From positions 149,547,819 to 149,611,818 of the forward strand of contig CP136064.1 in NCBI GenBank assembly GCA_032622095.1: 64,000 nucleotides of DNA. The letters run 5' to 3'. Shown here piece after piece: positions 34,149 to 45,630 of the stretch. Each line of letters begins with the position of its first letter. Positions within the stretch are counted from its first letter, which is position 1. The position numbers were made by a program, and so were the translations under genes. This DNA comes from Siphonodentalium dalli. Its lineage: Eukaryota; Mollusca; Scaphopoda; Gadilida; Siphonodentaliidae. Under the pieces are notes generated by a model. The model saw only the letters and a program-made list of their open reading frames with translations, was not told where the DNA came from and made no database searches.

Positions 34149-34417
34149 ATATGTGCAGTCCTGGTGCGATAATGGTAGAGGTTGGTGGTTGTGATTTTTT
34201 CACTTCGGTTTCGTTTTTTTTCTTCAGGTGGTTAACTCAGGTTACAGTTATTATTCGGTTATTACCTCCCTCACATACGGCGGTGTACCCATCATAACAA
34301 CATCGACTTGGTCACTTGAGAGTTGAGACTGCTGGTACACTCATGACCCAAATACCCATTTCAATTACTGTAATTACGTACGGTAGTTCCCTGCGCTTAA
34401 TAATTAAAAGTTAAAAC
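34149..34417. other. No gene recognised
   Basis: Intergenic sequence between the THAP-end exon and the 105-bp duplication. Confidence 0.5.
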
Positions 34418-34522
34418 AACAAGACAGTCAATGACTGTGGGGTCGCTCACCAGACTGCAAAGACTGATAAGACTGGGACTCTGGAGACCAAAACAGTCAG
34501 CACTTTTCATAATCACTTTAAA
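34418..34522 (+). repeat. 105-bp duplicated segment, copy 2
   Basis: Differs from 28599-28703 at four positions. The two copies bracket 5.7 kb that contains both THAP half exons. After the match the flanks diverge: copy 2 runs into AGAAGTAGATTTAAACAGG, also seen near 31515. Confidence 0.85.
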
Positions 34523-34899
34523 AGAAGTAGATTTAAACAGGATATGTGGCTAGAGAGACTTCAAGTATGTAGCTTGGTGAAAATCCACCTTGAAATTGCC
34601 AACTGTACACTACTGATCACCCCCCTCCTCCAGCTCAACAAGTCCCCTCCCGACCGGGCTCCAGACTCCCAAGTCTTAGGTTGGAATTTCACAACCGACA
34701 CCTCAAACTTTCTCAATTTTGGAAATTTCCAATCTCACAAGCGCCTTTTTCTAAAACCATTTAAACATGTTTGAAGCCCAATTATCCATGGACCCAAAAC
34801 ACAATACATGTATGTCAGACCAATCAGTCAGGTGGTTCCAAGGTAGATGTTTTAATGAATTTGGTATTTCGATGATTTTATTGGACACAAAAGTGTTAA

Positions 34900-35400
34900 C
34901 TCCCCATAGCCTGCCATTTCTTGACAGGTTGACCTCATTTTAACAAATCTGAATCTCAGTCATTAAAGGATCCTCCTGATTCCTCCATACTATATGTAAG
35001 CTAAATAGTCCAAACTCTCTTGAGAAGACATTTTAAGAATTACTATAGAGACATATAGTTATGTCCCTGGTCCCACCCTATTTAACCTGGTGACCCCATC
35101 TGAATAAATTTGAATCCCAGACACCAAAGAACCCTTCATACATATCATAAATATCAGTAAAATAGACCTGATGGTCCTTGTGAAGGAAGCATATTAAGAG
35201 GGAAAATGTCCTTCGCTTGGCCCCTATTTGACCAGGTGACCCCATTAAAACAAATCTGAATTGCAGTCAAGGAAGAACATTTCATTCTATATAAGCCAAC
35301 TAGTTCTTGCAAACATATTTTAAGAATTACTATGTAGTGAAATAGTTAAGTCTCTTGCTCTGCCCTTATTTGACTTTGTGATCCCATTTTCACAAATCTG
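34900..35400 (+). repeat. Dispersed ~150-bp modules (AACAAATCTGAAT family)
   Basis: Three diverged modules, each with TGACC..GTGACCCCAT, AACAAATCTGAAT and TCCTGATGGTCCTTG- or AAGAATTACTATG-like strings. Same family as 31590-32101 but without the terminal CTTCGTCTCAGG end. Confidence 0.65.
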
Positions 35401-35742
35401 ATAAGGATAAGAATTAAGTTCCCCAGTTGAAGTTGGTGATATTCACCCATTGGGCACCTCATTTATGAATTTTATCTTCTGCAAATTAGGGCATATAGAA
35501 ACTTCCTAGAAGGGAAATTTAACTAAAAACAATGTTAATTTGATACTATAGATACTTCCCAGAAGATGAGGCCTAAGCAGAATGAGGTCTCCAGAGGGTG
35601 AATTTGGTGATGCTAGCCTGCTGTGCGGGATAGCATCACAAAAAGCATGTCTGTTTCTACATTGTGCATGCCTGGCCTCAAGCAACACAATGTATTATAC
35701 AATCAAGCCTTGAAATAGTGTGATAGTGTGTCTGTCATTTGC

Positions 35743-35805
35743 AGAATGAGGTCCCCAGAGGGTGAATTTAGTGACGCTAAATTCACCCTCTGTGGAACTC
35801 ATTCT
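35743..35805. repeat. Hairpin with a ~30-bp stem, unit 2
   Basis: AGAATGAGGTCCCCAGAGGG... is mirrored by ...CCCTCTGTGGAACTCATTCT, with almost no loop and two stem mismatches. Confidence 0.8.
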
Positions 35806-36170
35806 GATAAGGCCCTTAACTGTTATGGAAGATCTAGAATAAAATTGAATTTCCCCAGTTGAAGTTGGTGATGTTCACCCATTGGGCCCCTCAATTATGA
35901 ATTTTATCTTCTGCAAATTAGGGGAGATAGAAACTTCCTAGAAGGGAAATTTAACTAACAACAATGTAAATTTGATACTATAGATACTTCCAAGAAGATG
36001 AGGCCTATTAAAGCAGAATGAGGTCTCCAGATGGTGAATTTGGTGATGCTAGCCCGCTGTGTGGGATAGCATCACTAAAAGCATGTCTGTTCCTACATTG
36101 TGCATGTCTGGCCTCAAGCAACACAATGTATTATACAATCAAGCCTTGAAATAGTCTGTCTGTTATTTGC

Positions 36171-36259
36171 AGAATGAGGTCCCCAGAGGGTGAATTTAGT
36201 GACGCTATCCTGCACAGCGGGCTAGTATCACTAAATTCACCCTCTGGGGACCTCATTCT
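36171..36259. repeat. 89-bp perfect-stem hairpin, unit 3
   Basis: The left stem AGAATGAGGTCCCCAGAGGG (continuing TGAATTTAGTGA) has its exact complement at the right end. The loop carries CCTGCACAGCGGGCTAG. Confidence 0.88.
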
Positions 36260-36778
36260 GATAAGGCCCTCAACTGCTATGGAAGACTTAGAATAAGATT
36301 GAAGTTCCCCAGTTGAAGTTGGTGATGTTCACCCATTGGGCACCTCAATCATGAATTTTATCTTCTGCAAATTAGGGGATATATAAACTTCCTAGAAGGG
36401 AAATTTAACTAACAACAATGTAAATTTGATACTATAGATACTTCCCAGAAGATGGGGCCTAAGCAGAATGAGATCTTGAGACTCTAGATACTTCCCAGAA
36501 GATGAGGCCCAAGCAGAATAAGGTTCTCAGAGGGTGTATTTGGTTATGCTAGCCTGCTGTGTGGAACTAACAACAATGTAAATATGATACTATAGATACT
36601 TCCCAGAAGATGAGGCCTAAGCAGAATGAGGTCTCCAGATGGTGAATTTGGTGATGCTAGCCCGCTGTGTGGGATAGCATCACTAAAAGCATGTCTGTTC
36701 CTACATTGTGCATGTCTGGCCTCAAGCAACACAATGTATTATACAATCAAGCCTTGAAATAGTCTGTCTGTTATTTGC

Positions 36779-36867
36779 AGAATGAGGTCCCCAGAGGGTG
36801 AATTTAGTGACGCTATCCTGCACAGCGGGCTAGTATCACTAAATTCACCCTCTGGGGACCTCATTCT
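36779..36867. repeat. 89-bp perfect-stem hairpin, unit 4
   Basis: Identical in design and length to 36171-36259, at the 608-bp offset. Confidence 0.88.
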
Positions 36868-37180
36868 GATAAGGCCCTCAACTGCTATGGAAGACCTAGA
36901 ATAAGATTGAAGTTCCCCAGTTGAAGTTGGTGATGTTCACCCATTGGGCACCTCAATCATGAATTTTATCTTCTGCAAATTAGGGGATATATAAACTTCC
37001 TAGAAGGGAAATTTAACTAACAACAATGTAAATTTGATACTATAGATACTTCCCAGAAGATGGGGCCTAAGCAGAATGAGATCTTGAGACTCTAGATACT
37101 TCCCAGAAGATGAGGCCTAAGCAGAATAAGGTTCTCAGAGGGTGTATTTGGTTATGCTAGCCTGCTGTGTGGAGCAACAT

Positions 37181-38125
37181 AAATTCACCCTCTGGGAACC
37201 TCATACTACAAATGCCAGACACTCTTAATTCAAACTTGGAGAAAATGAAATTAATCTGATTTTAATGACCACTGAGTGATATAAATGTAAACAACAAGGG
37301 TGCTTCATTGATAACACCATGAATCTCATTTAAATTACAAATGACATGAATTACACTCTCTGGGGATGGATAGCACTATGGCATAGCAGTTGTTATCTAC
37401 CCATCTGCCAGTTGTATAAACATGTATCCATCAGAGCACATGGGTGGCTTGCTGTAGTAGTGAATACAAAGATTAAAGTAATTTACTGAACATTTCTGTA
37501 CAACTGTCTGTTCCTGATTTCTCCCAAACCCCTGATTTCAACCAAATATAGTGGAGTGACTAGAGGTACCTCCCCTCCCCTCCCAAAGATGTAATGTCAT
37601 AGGTTCTTCAAAATTTTAATGATTTTTTTTTTATTTTATTTAATAAAAAAATATTAATTTATTAAAAATAAAAAAAATATATATATATTTTTTTTTTTGG
37701 TTAAATTGAGCAATAAGTTAAATTGAATTTTTTTTTTTTAAATTAAGATTTATGTCCATAGCCCCACCCACATTTGACCCAGTGACCTCATTTGAACAAA
37801 TCTGAACCACAGTCACCCAAGGTACCCTCATACCAAATATGAACCCATTCGGCCCGACAACTTTAGAAAAGAAGTCGTTTTAAGAATTACTATGTGGAAA
37901 AATAGTTATGGTCCTGACATCAAAACTATTCGACTTGGTGACCTCATTTGAACAAATCTGAATGAGAGTCACCTAGGGAACATCCACACCAAATATGAAC
38001 CAATTCGGTATGATGGTTTCAGAGGAGAAGATGTTTAAAAAAAGTTGACGGACGGACGGACAGACGGACGGACGACGAGTGATGACTATAGCTCCACCGG
38101 AGACTTCGTCTCAGGTGAGCTAAAA
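37181..38125 (+). repeat. AT-rich low-complexity tract and a third CTTCGTCTCAGGTGAGC repeat copy
   Basis: 37181-37600 shows no gene. 37619-37745 is almost pure A/T. 37750-38125 holds two AACAAATCTGAA modules, a GACGGACGGACGGACAGACGG run near 38046, and the shared 3' end TATAGCTCCACCGGAGACTTCGTCTCAGGTGAGC. Confidence 0.75.
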
Positions 38126-39681
38126 ACTGTATACAATTACAAGGGAGTGCGGAGTGTAGCACATGTTGAGATCTTGTTGAGTCCTGACCAACAGCCAAAG
38201 CTCATGAAACGCATGCAGAAATAACTCGCTTATCAATATCAATCACGGCTTATCACACCGCTGTCAGCCTGATGCTGAGTTATCGAGGTGTGAAGTCAAT
38301 GGCAAAACTAAAACCGATTGCCAAACTGGCTTGTAGTATGGAGCATCAATTTTCTCACAAGTTCCTAGATAAAAAGGAAGATTAAAGATATGAAACAGCT
38401 TTTGGGTTGCTACAACAACAATGGGTGTGCAGAACCATACAAATCATGTATGAGAAGAATGGTCACTCAATTGAATTGATCATATCAGATCACAACAGGG
38501 ATGAAGAACGGGAAGAGTGAAGACATTGTGCAGCTGATCTCAATCTTCAAACGTTGTTGACTTACATAGTTTTTATAAACCCCACTGTAAAACAGTTTTA
38601 GTATGTCGTGGTGTCAGTAAAATAATAATAATTCTTATATTGCTTTTCTGCATGTTGTATTGTATGTTGTACGTAACGAATACGAAATCCTTACATTGTG
38701 TGAATTTAGAGTTGTCCTCCCTGCATCGGGTCACGACTCACAAGGTCACAAACATGATTCAAAGAGACGCCGCGGCGCTGACGAACATTGACACGTGTGA
38801 CACTGACCCACTGTAATTCACACCCCGATAACTCAAGTGTCAAGTTATTTGACTGTTTAGCCCAGTAGTCCAGATTCCATATATATAATATATATATACA
38901 GTTGATTTCAGGAAATCACTTATTTCATAATTAAAGTTAAAATTCAAGTTTCATTATTGATTATTGATAATGAATTTCATTGAATTATACAAGTAATTAG
39001 TTATACATGTACATACCCATTAACGATACCTGGGGATATCACCAGACACCGCCGCTGCGTCTTGTCGTACTGACTACTGTTCTATTGGTACTTTCGAGGC
39101 GAAGTGTCAACTTATCATTTCGACGCGATGCACACCTATACTATTTAAGTATTGAAATATGTAGATTCATGCTATATAACACATTTTAGGTTGATATTCC
39201 TGTCCCTGATGTCCATTCGAGAAAAATCGGTTTTCAGAAAACTACATACTAGATGTAATGTCAGTCACAAAAATACTATCAATTGGGTGAATATTTGAAA
39301 ACTGTACAATTTGGAAGATTGCATTACGCGAAATTCAAAGTTCAAAATCACAGAAAAAAACATTTCCATGTCGAACCTGATGACTTACCATGAATTATGG
39401 TTTGCTTCGGCACGCTGGAATTTTATTGCTATTGCCATGGCAACATGACATAATCAAGCAAAGTAGTAAAATATGTCACTCCTGTTACTAACAAACAACA
39501 ATCAGCTTACACCAATAGCAGTCATTTCATATGACTAAAATATATTTATTGTTATTACCTTTTGTTACTTCTTGGAAATAATTGAGCTTGAGTAAGCTCA
39601 TCATAGCGAATATGTTTAAAATCTCTATAAGCATGGGTTAACTCGTGAACACATTTATTGCATTTAAAGTACAAAACGGAT
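38126..39681. other. No gene; contains one dispersed repeat copy
   Basis: 38160-38530 has a few short protein-like strings but no sustained open frame or splice logic. 39284-39457 is the dispersed repeat described separately. Confidence 0.5.
39284..39457 (+). repeat. Dispersed repeat also at 58872-59038 (reverse) and partly at 3870-3905
   Basis: Shared strings include GGGTGAATATTTGAAAAC, CAATTTGGA, CATTTCCATGTCGAACCTGATGA, ACCATGAATTA.GGTTTGCTTCGG and GCTGGAATTTTAT. The 5' neighbour at 39195-39283 also resembles 44410-44530 (TATTCCTGT.CCTGATGTCC). Confidence 0.75.
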
Positions 39682-39781
39682 NNNNNNNNNNNNNNNNNNN
39701 NNNNNNNNNNNNNNNNNNNNNNNNNNNNNNNNNNNNNNNNNNNNNNNNNNNNNNNNNNNNNNNNNNNNNNNNNNNNNNNNN
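39682..39781. other. Assembly gap (100 N)
   Basis: Exactly 100 N, the conventional placeholder for a gap of unknown size. It lies directly 5' of the retrotransposon reading frame, so the missing DNA may hold its endonuclease region. Confidence 0.98.
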
Positions 39782-39856
39782 CAGCCCTAGATACAGCATG
39801 CCCGAAACAACAAGTCAACACCACAGCATGGCGAGTCTCCCCCGTAAACTCTGAAA

Positions 39857-41870
39857 ATGATCCGACTTAAACGCAAGCTAAGAAGACTACAGCAGAAAAA
39901 ACCCAAACGACATGTACTACCGAAATCTTTACAACAACATGAACAGACAAGTCAAAACGGCAGTCAAAAAAGAAAAACAAGCATCCTGGCAGCGGTCGAC
40001 AACCGAACTCGGCGATAAAAGAATGAACAGAAACTTCTGGAGTACCTTCAAATCCCTTACCGGCACAGGAAAAAACAACAACAGCACAGAAAAACCCCTC
40101 AAAAAAACCGATGGCAGCCTGACCTCAGGAGACAAAGAAAAAGCAGAAGCCTTCGCCGACAACCTTCAAAAAATCCACAACACCCACCAAGGCCCAGCCT
40201 ACGACGACGCCTTCAAAGCAACTGTAGAAAACCACATCAAAGACAACCCCGACCTCTTCAAACCACTTCCAAGTACCACCAACGACCACGATGATGTCTT
40301 CCCCGTAGCATCTCCAATCACACAAGACGAAATCGCATCTAACCTAAAGAAGGGAAAAGGCAACTCAGCACCAGGCAACGACAGCATCACATACGCCATC
40401 CTACGACAAGCCCCTCCAGCCTTCTTCGCCAGACTACTCCTTCTATTCAACGCCTGCCTGACCATTGGATACTTCCCAACAGCATGGAAAACCGCCGTCG
40501 GTATCATGATACCCAAGCCAGAAAAAGACCGCGCCATTCCCAACAACTATCGACCCATCAGCCTCCTCCAATGTACCGGGAAACTATTCGAAAGAATTAT
40601 CAGCAGCCGACTACGAGAGCACCTTGAATCCTCCAACTTCTTCAACCCGTGGCAGCGTGGCTACCGACAAGGCAAAGAAGGCATGGAACACATCGTTCGA
40701 CTAGCTGAAGACGCCCGACTATCCCTTGGCAAAAACTGGTTAACAGCTGCAGTATTTCTTGACGTTGAGAAGGCCTTCGATTCCGTATGGCACGACGGCC
40801 TAAGATACAAGTTCAGCCAGCTCAACATCGCCCGAAAATACACACGACTAGTATCCTCTTTCCTACAAGATCGTCAACTCAGCGTCCGCATCAACAACGA
40901 CACATCCAGCCCAGTATTCCTACGCGCCGGAACCCCACAAGGATCAGTACTCAGCCCACTCCTCTTCCTGATATACGCCAATGACATACCCTCCAACCCA
41001 AGAAACAACGTAGAAATCTCACAATTCGCCGACGACCTAGGACTCTGGACAACACACAAAAACCCCAGGATCCTACAAAAACGATTACAAAAGACCCTCG
41101 ACGACTTATCAACATGGTGCTCTAGATGGAGAATAAAACTCAACGCCAAGAAAACCCAACTCATCATATTCCACCAGAGAAAAACAACACAGACTATCAA
41201 CATCAAGATAGACAACGAGACCGTTCAACCATCCAACCGAGCCATCCTACTAGGAATCACCCTTGACCAACGAATGACCTTCGCCGCGCACATCAAAAAA
41301 GTCGCTGACAAAGCCAGAAAAAGAACAAACCTGCTAAGTTGTCTCAGAGGTACCGACTGGGGAACCAACAGCCAGACCATCATCAACCTCTTTAAACTAT
41401 ACGTCCGCCCAGTAATGGAGTATGGCGCACCCATCATAACAGCAGCCTCCAACAGCTCAATCGAAACCCTGCAGAAAGTCCAAAACAAAGCTCTCCGCAT
41501 CGCTAACCGACCTCAGAAACCAGACCCTCGCCAGAATCGACAACAGCCCACTCATCCAAGAACTCCATCTACGAAACCAGCTGCTCTCCACCAAAAAGAC
41601 CAAGTCCATCCTAGAAATCGACAACACCGACAGACCCATCTAGATCCCATACAACCGTCAACCAAGCCAACCAACAGCCAAATCCAACAGCCTCGACTCC
41701 TCCACCACGCTTCCACTGCTTTGCCTCCAAATACAACAGCCTCAACAACCGATTTTCATCGAAGAATTAAAGAAAGGGTGAAGGGAACTGCACAATGCAT
41801 TCCGACCATCCTAACCGGCCTGCGGCCGGAAACTACACAACAACAACGAAAGTCCATATTCCAGTTATAG
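39857..41870 (+). mobile_element. Non-LTR retrotransposon reverse transcriptase (jockey-like), long open frame, 5' end lost at the assembly gap
   Basis: From 39912 a 652-codon frame is open. In order: a basic linker (1-130), NNYRPISLL at residues 211-219, LDVEKAFD at 283-290 (motif A, catalytic Asp), TPQGSVLSPLLF at 341-352, FADD at 372-375 (motif C, F in place of the commoner Y), the K..QLIIF thumb entry near 414, and YGAPII near 504. After about residue 534 (nt 41514) this frame turns proline/glutamine/threonine-rich. The neighbouring frame instead shows LARIDNSPLIQELHLRNQLL up to a TAG near 41640, so a frameshift disables the C-terminus. At the start, a matching RLKRKLRRLQQK segment from 39857 is in a different frame, implying another 1-nt indel in an A run near 39895. 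No endonuclease is present in the window. RT would copy element RNA at a nicked target. The sense strand is very A+C-rich, unlike all surrounding DNA. Confidence 0.88.
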
Positions 41871-42450
41871 TCGTTTTGTTCAAGTTTCATGGACTCAAAT
41901 AGGATTGAATATGTGAGATTTATCTGATCTCTTCAGGACAAAAATATATTCTATACATTTCAATGTAGAAAAGTAACATTCAGAAATTCATGACATGGAC
42001 TCATGTTGGCTCTGTAAAAATCCAACAGCTCAGACTTTGGTTCAGTTGTTTTGTCTGAATATCATCCTAATTATCATGGTACCTAGAAAAAATTATTATT
42101 TGGTTTTCTCCTGTTGAACTAACTTCTGTAATTATAGGACCAATGGTTGTAACATCAAATTGTACATTTTTCAAATATTCACCCAAATGGGCCAAATACA
42201 TATAAAAAATGCCATGTGAGTCAGTGTGAGTTTGAAATCAATTTTTGCACTTTTTTGGCCCTAACATGGTAGAATCGCCCACTACTGTGGGCAATTCCAC
42301 GGGAACAAACATTAAATTTGAATTTCAAGTAGAGTGTCTCACTGTCAGCTTTGAATGTTTTCAAAGCTCACCCCAAGGTTGTTCATATGATGTATGATAG
42401 TTCTCATCCTGTTTGAAATTATAGATCATATGGGCTATTCAGACTTTTGT
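41871..42450. other. No gene; probable 3' flank of the retrotransposon and repeat scraps
   Basis: No poly-A or short tandem tail is obvious straight after 41870. Contains CAATTGTACATTTTTCAAATATTCACCCA-like and GGGCAATTCCACG scraps that recur elsewhere (59030, 44145). Confidence 0.45.
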
Positions 42451-42459
42451 AACGGACGT

Positions 42460-43880
42460 ACTCAATGAAATGAAAATCCATAGGGTTGCCAGCGGCCATG
42501 TTTTTTGGCAGAACGACCCCAAAATTACTCGTTCCCATCTACATGTCAATATTAACATCCACGACAAATTTCATTATGATCAGACGAATAGTACGACTTG
42601 TAGCCTGTGCTAATAGTTTGAATTTTGAAATCCAAATAGCAGCCATGTTTTTTTTCCGAATGACCCCAAAATGACTCGTTCCCATATAAATGTCAATGTC
42701 AACAGCCATGACAAATTTCATAATGATCCGACCAAAGGTACGACCTGTACTAGCAGCCCGTGTCAAAGAATATAGGAATCAGGGAGCTAAATGTGTTCTG
42801 GAGTCGGGGAGTGAGTACACCGTGGAATGCTAAAGGTGAAGGTAACTGAAGAATGACCTTCACCTGATACATGCGACACGTTATTAAAGGATGACATCGC
42901 GTTTATTTGATTTGTACATAATATCTAAATAATTTAAACTGGTGAATGAATGGGGGAACGGATTTTTGTGAGCGGGAAATGTATTTAACTAGCTGTTGTA
43001 GATCTGGGTTTTTCCAGATCAAATTTGGCTGTGAGATAGCCCTGTCATACACTTGGGGATTTATTTAAAAAAGTAAACACATGACCTATGATTTTTCTTG
43101 CATTTTCGTGATCAACTGGTGTCAATCTAGCTGGGTAAACATCACTGGTATGGCCTGCAGGCTTCAATTCAGCGAATTTGGCCGAAACGTTAACACTGTC
43201 GCCTATTGGAAACCATTTAGTTCCGTGATTCCTATATTTAGTCATGCAAAGAGTAAAATCCAAGATGGCTGCTGGCGGCCATTTTTTTGGCCGATTGACC
43301 TCAAAATGACTCTTTCCCATCTACATGTCATTGTTAACAACTTAACATCGGTGACAAATTTCATGATGATCCGACCAAAGAGTAAAATCCAAGATGGCTG
43401 CCAGTGGCCATGTTTTTTGGCCGAATGACCCCAAAATTACTCGTTCCCATCTACATGTACATGTATGTCAATATTAACATCCATGACAAATTTCATGATG
43501 ATCAGACGACCAGTATGACCTGTAGCCAGTGCTAATGGATTGAATGTTGAAGAAAAAAATTTCAAATTATCTCAAAATGACTCGTTCCCCCATCTACATG
43601 TCAATGTCAACAACTACGACAAATTTCCTAATGATCTGACTATAAAAGGTACGAACTGTAGCCCGTGCCAAAGGACTTAGTCAAGCAAAGAGTAAAATCC
43701 AAGATGGCCACTGGCAGCCATGTTTTTTTTCCAAATGACTCGTTCCCATCTACATGTCAATGTCAACAACTATGACAAATTTCATAATGATCCGACCAAA
43801 GGTACGACCTGTTGTTGACAAATCACGAACACACATGCACACACACGGACAATGGATACCAAGCCATGGCAATAGCTCAA
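42460..43880 (+). repeat. Arrays of ~160-bp modules with GATGGCNGCC and 'CTCGTTCCCATCTACATGTCAAT'
   Basis: About six modules (two at 42460-42760, four at 43230-43830) share CCAAGATGGCTGCC..GGCCATGTTTTTT, GAATGACCCCAAAAT, CTCGTTCCCATCTACATGTC, GACAAATTTCAT.ATGATC and GACC.GTAGCC. The array ends with AACACACATGCACACACACGGAC..TGGATACCAAGCCATGGCAATAGCTC. The reverse-orientation counterpart is at 62840-63190. Open frames here are repeat-derived. Confidence 0.85.
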
Positions 43881-43917
43881 ACTTTACAAATTAAAGTTGA
43901 GCTAAAAAGGACCAAAA

Positions 43918-44125
43918 CAGAAGGCAAGCAACTATTGACCAGTCAGCTTAACAAGTGTGGTTGGCAAAGTAATAGAGGGAATCATACGGGATAACATCAT
44001 GGATCATATGGTAAACAACAAGTTATTCAGCAAAAGTCAATTTGGATACTTCAAAGGAAGGTCTGCAACACTGCAGCTACTACACAGACAAGAAAAATGG
44101 ACCAAATCTATGGACAGCGGACATC
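43918..44125 (+). mobile_element. Fragment of a non-LTR retrotransposon RT domain
   Basis: The reading frame from about 43925 gives PVSLTSVVGKVIEGIIRD, then NKLFSKSQFGYFKGRSATLQLL. This is the RT block following 'NYRP', with the conserved 'S.QFG+..GRSA..QLL' string typical of several LINE clades. One stop replaces the R of NYRP and the fragment ends near 44125. It lies immediately after the repeat array and belongs to a different clade from the 39.9-41.9 kb element. Confidence 0.8.
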
Positions 44126-45630
44126 CAACTCACATGCTATAGGGCAATTCCACGACGGAGAATGAAACTTGTGAAACAATTAAATCTAAACAGTTTGAAA
44201 ATCTGATAGTTATGGTATTCAAGTTATTGAAAAAAGTTTTTCTCTCCGTCATATTCATCATTTTAGTGATGAAAGCATATGCAATTGTTAACCCACATGT
44301 GCTACTAAAATGTATGCCCAAAGTGGCTTGTAAGTAATTGAGCAAATAGTAACAATTATTTTAGATTGGCCTGTAGTATTTCAGTATTTAAATAGGTCGA
44401 TGCACGCTATAACACATCTTGGGTTTATATTCCTGTGCCTGATGTCCGTTTGGGAAAAATTATTTTTTAGAAATCTACATACTACATGTATAATTTTATG
44501 TTATAATGTCAGTCACGAAAATACTACCATTGTTCTTATAAAACTATAATGCATGACAATATAATAACCATATCTTAGATACACTCAATATACCTGAGCC
44601 TGAATGTCTGTGTTCAAAATAGGCACCATTCGATGTCTAAGTTGACAACTAGCAAGAGTTGAAATATATAATGTCAGTCACATGAAAATTATCATCTTGG
44701 TTATAAATTCGGAAAATTCATGTCCCCAGGTATAATGAACAGTGTGCTCAGACTATTGTTGTGGCCAATGATGTTCAACTTCTACGAGAAAGTCCACAGT
44801 ATTATGCTATCATTTTTCTCGGGAGGCTGCCATACAACGATTCTTATCCACTTATTTATTTATTCAACTATATAAATATATCTCACTAAATACTGGTAAA
44901 CAAACTATACAGGGAAATTTCAACCTAGATTTGGTGTAAAATTTCCAACTGAAATGCCATACTCAGCCATAGGCATGAAATATTTGTTGAAAATGTTTGC
45001 CAAAGTAAGACAACCAACCTATGCAAACCACCTCCCATTTTCCCCGGTCTCCAAACGCTATTGTCTGAAAAACTTGTACAAAAGGTAATTGAGAATGTAG
45101 TTAGGCACAAATTCAGTAACATAATATCAGACACAGACAGATTAGTCTGTCCGTAAAAAAAATTTGAAATGCCACACGATGCTATGTTAGGTCTCGTTCA
45201 TTGTTTAGAGCGCATCATCCGGTGTTCTGGTGCTATTCTTGTCATTTTAATTTTGAAGAAGGATACGAGATGACTCACACGGGTATGAAATGACTCACGA
45301 CCAGAGGGTACAAGTTGGTAGGGTACGAAAATGCCACAGGCAGAAATTTATCATTTGAAGACCACATAAATGAACAAAAAATATTTGGTATTCTGACAAT
45401 CAGAACTCTGTCAGATATACCAAGTTAGTCATGCTGAAAAATCTCATTGAATAAAGATCTGAATCCAAAAATGCCACCTTCACCCATTAAAATTTTACAA
45501 CATTTGTCAAGGTGTGTTGTTGTGGGTGCAGTATGCTAGCTGTCTGATCGGGTGCGGCTATTAATGGCTGACCCATGTACCCACCTCGGTGTGTGCACAT
45601 TAAAGAACGCTACTGGAGTCACTCAGTCCT
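44126..45630. other. No gene; repeat scraps
   Basis: 44380-44530 resembles 39195-39283. A stretch near 45580-45610 (CCCACCTCGGTGTGTGCACATTAAAGAACGC) looks like a widely dispersed invertebrate repeat. Confidence 0.5.

Larger units (their letters stand above)
35405..37180 (+). repeat. Complex tandem repeat (four units of ~440-610 bp, last two a 608-bp duplication)
   Basis: The string CCCCAGTTGAAGTTGGTGAT recurs near 35416, 35854, 36306 and 36914. From about 35958 to 36565 the sequence is repeated at 36566-37173 with very few differences (608-bp offset). Units contain TTCCTAGAAGGGAAATTTAACTAA, ATACTATAGATACTTCC.AGAAGATG and a hairpin. The open frames of about 60 codons on the minus strand are repeat-derived. 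Confidence 0.88.

Noticed and set aside
34544-34774. 76-codon plus frame beginning after the 105-bp duplication
   Set aside because: It starts inside a dispersed-repeat segment shared with 31.5 kb and shows no recognisable motif or splice border.
35506-36732. Two similar 60-codon minus-strand frames
   Set aside because: Direct products of the tandem repeat; they recur with the repeat unit.
39555-39870. Frames running through the N gap
   Set aside because: They exist only because the 100 N are read as unknown residues.
40125-41639. Several minus-strand frames of 60-115 codons opposite the RT
   Set aside because: Shadows caused by the low G and T content of the plus strand; no motifs.
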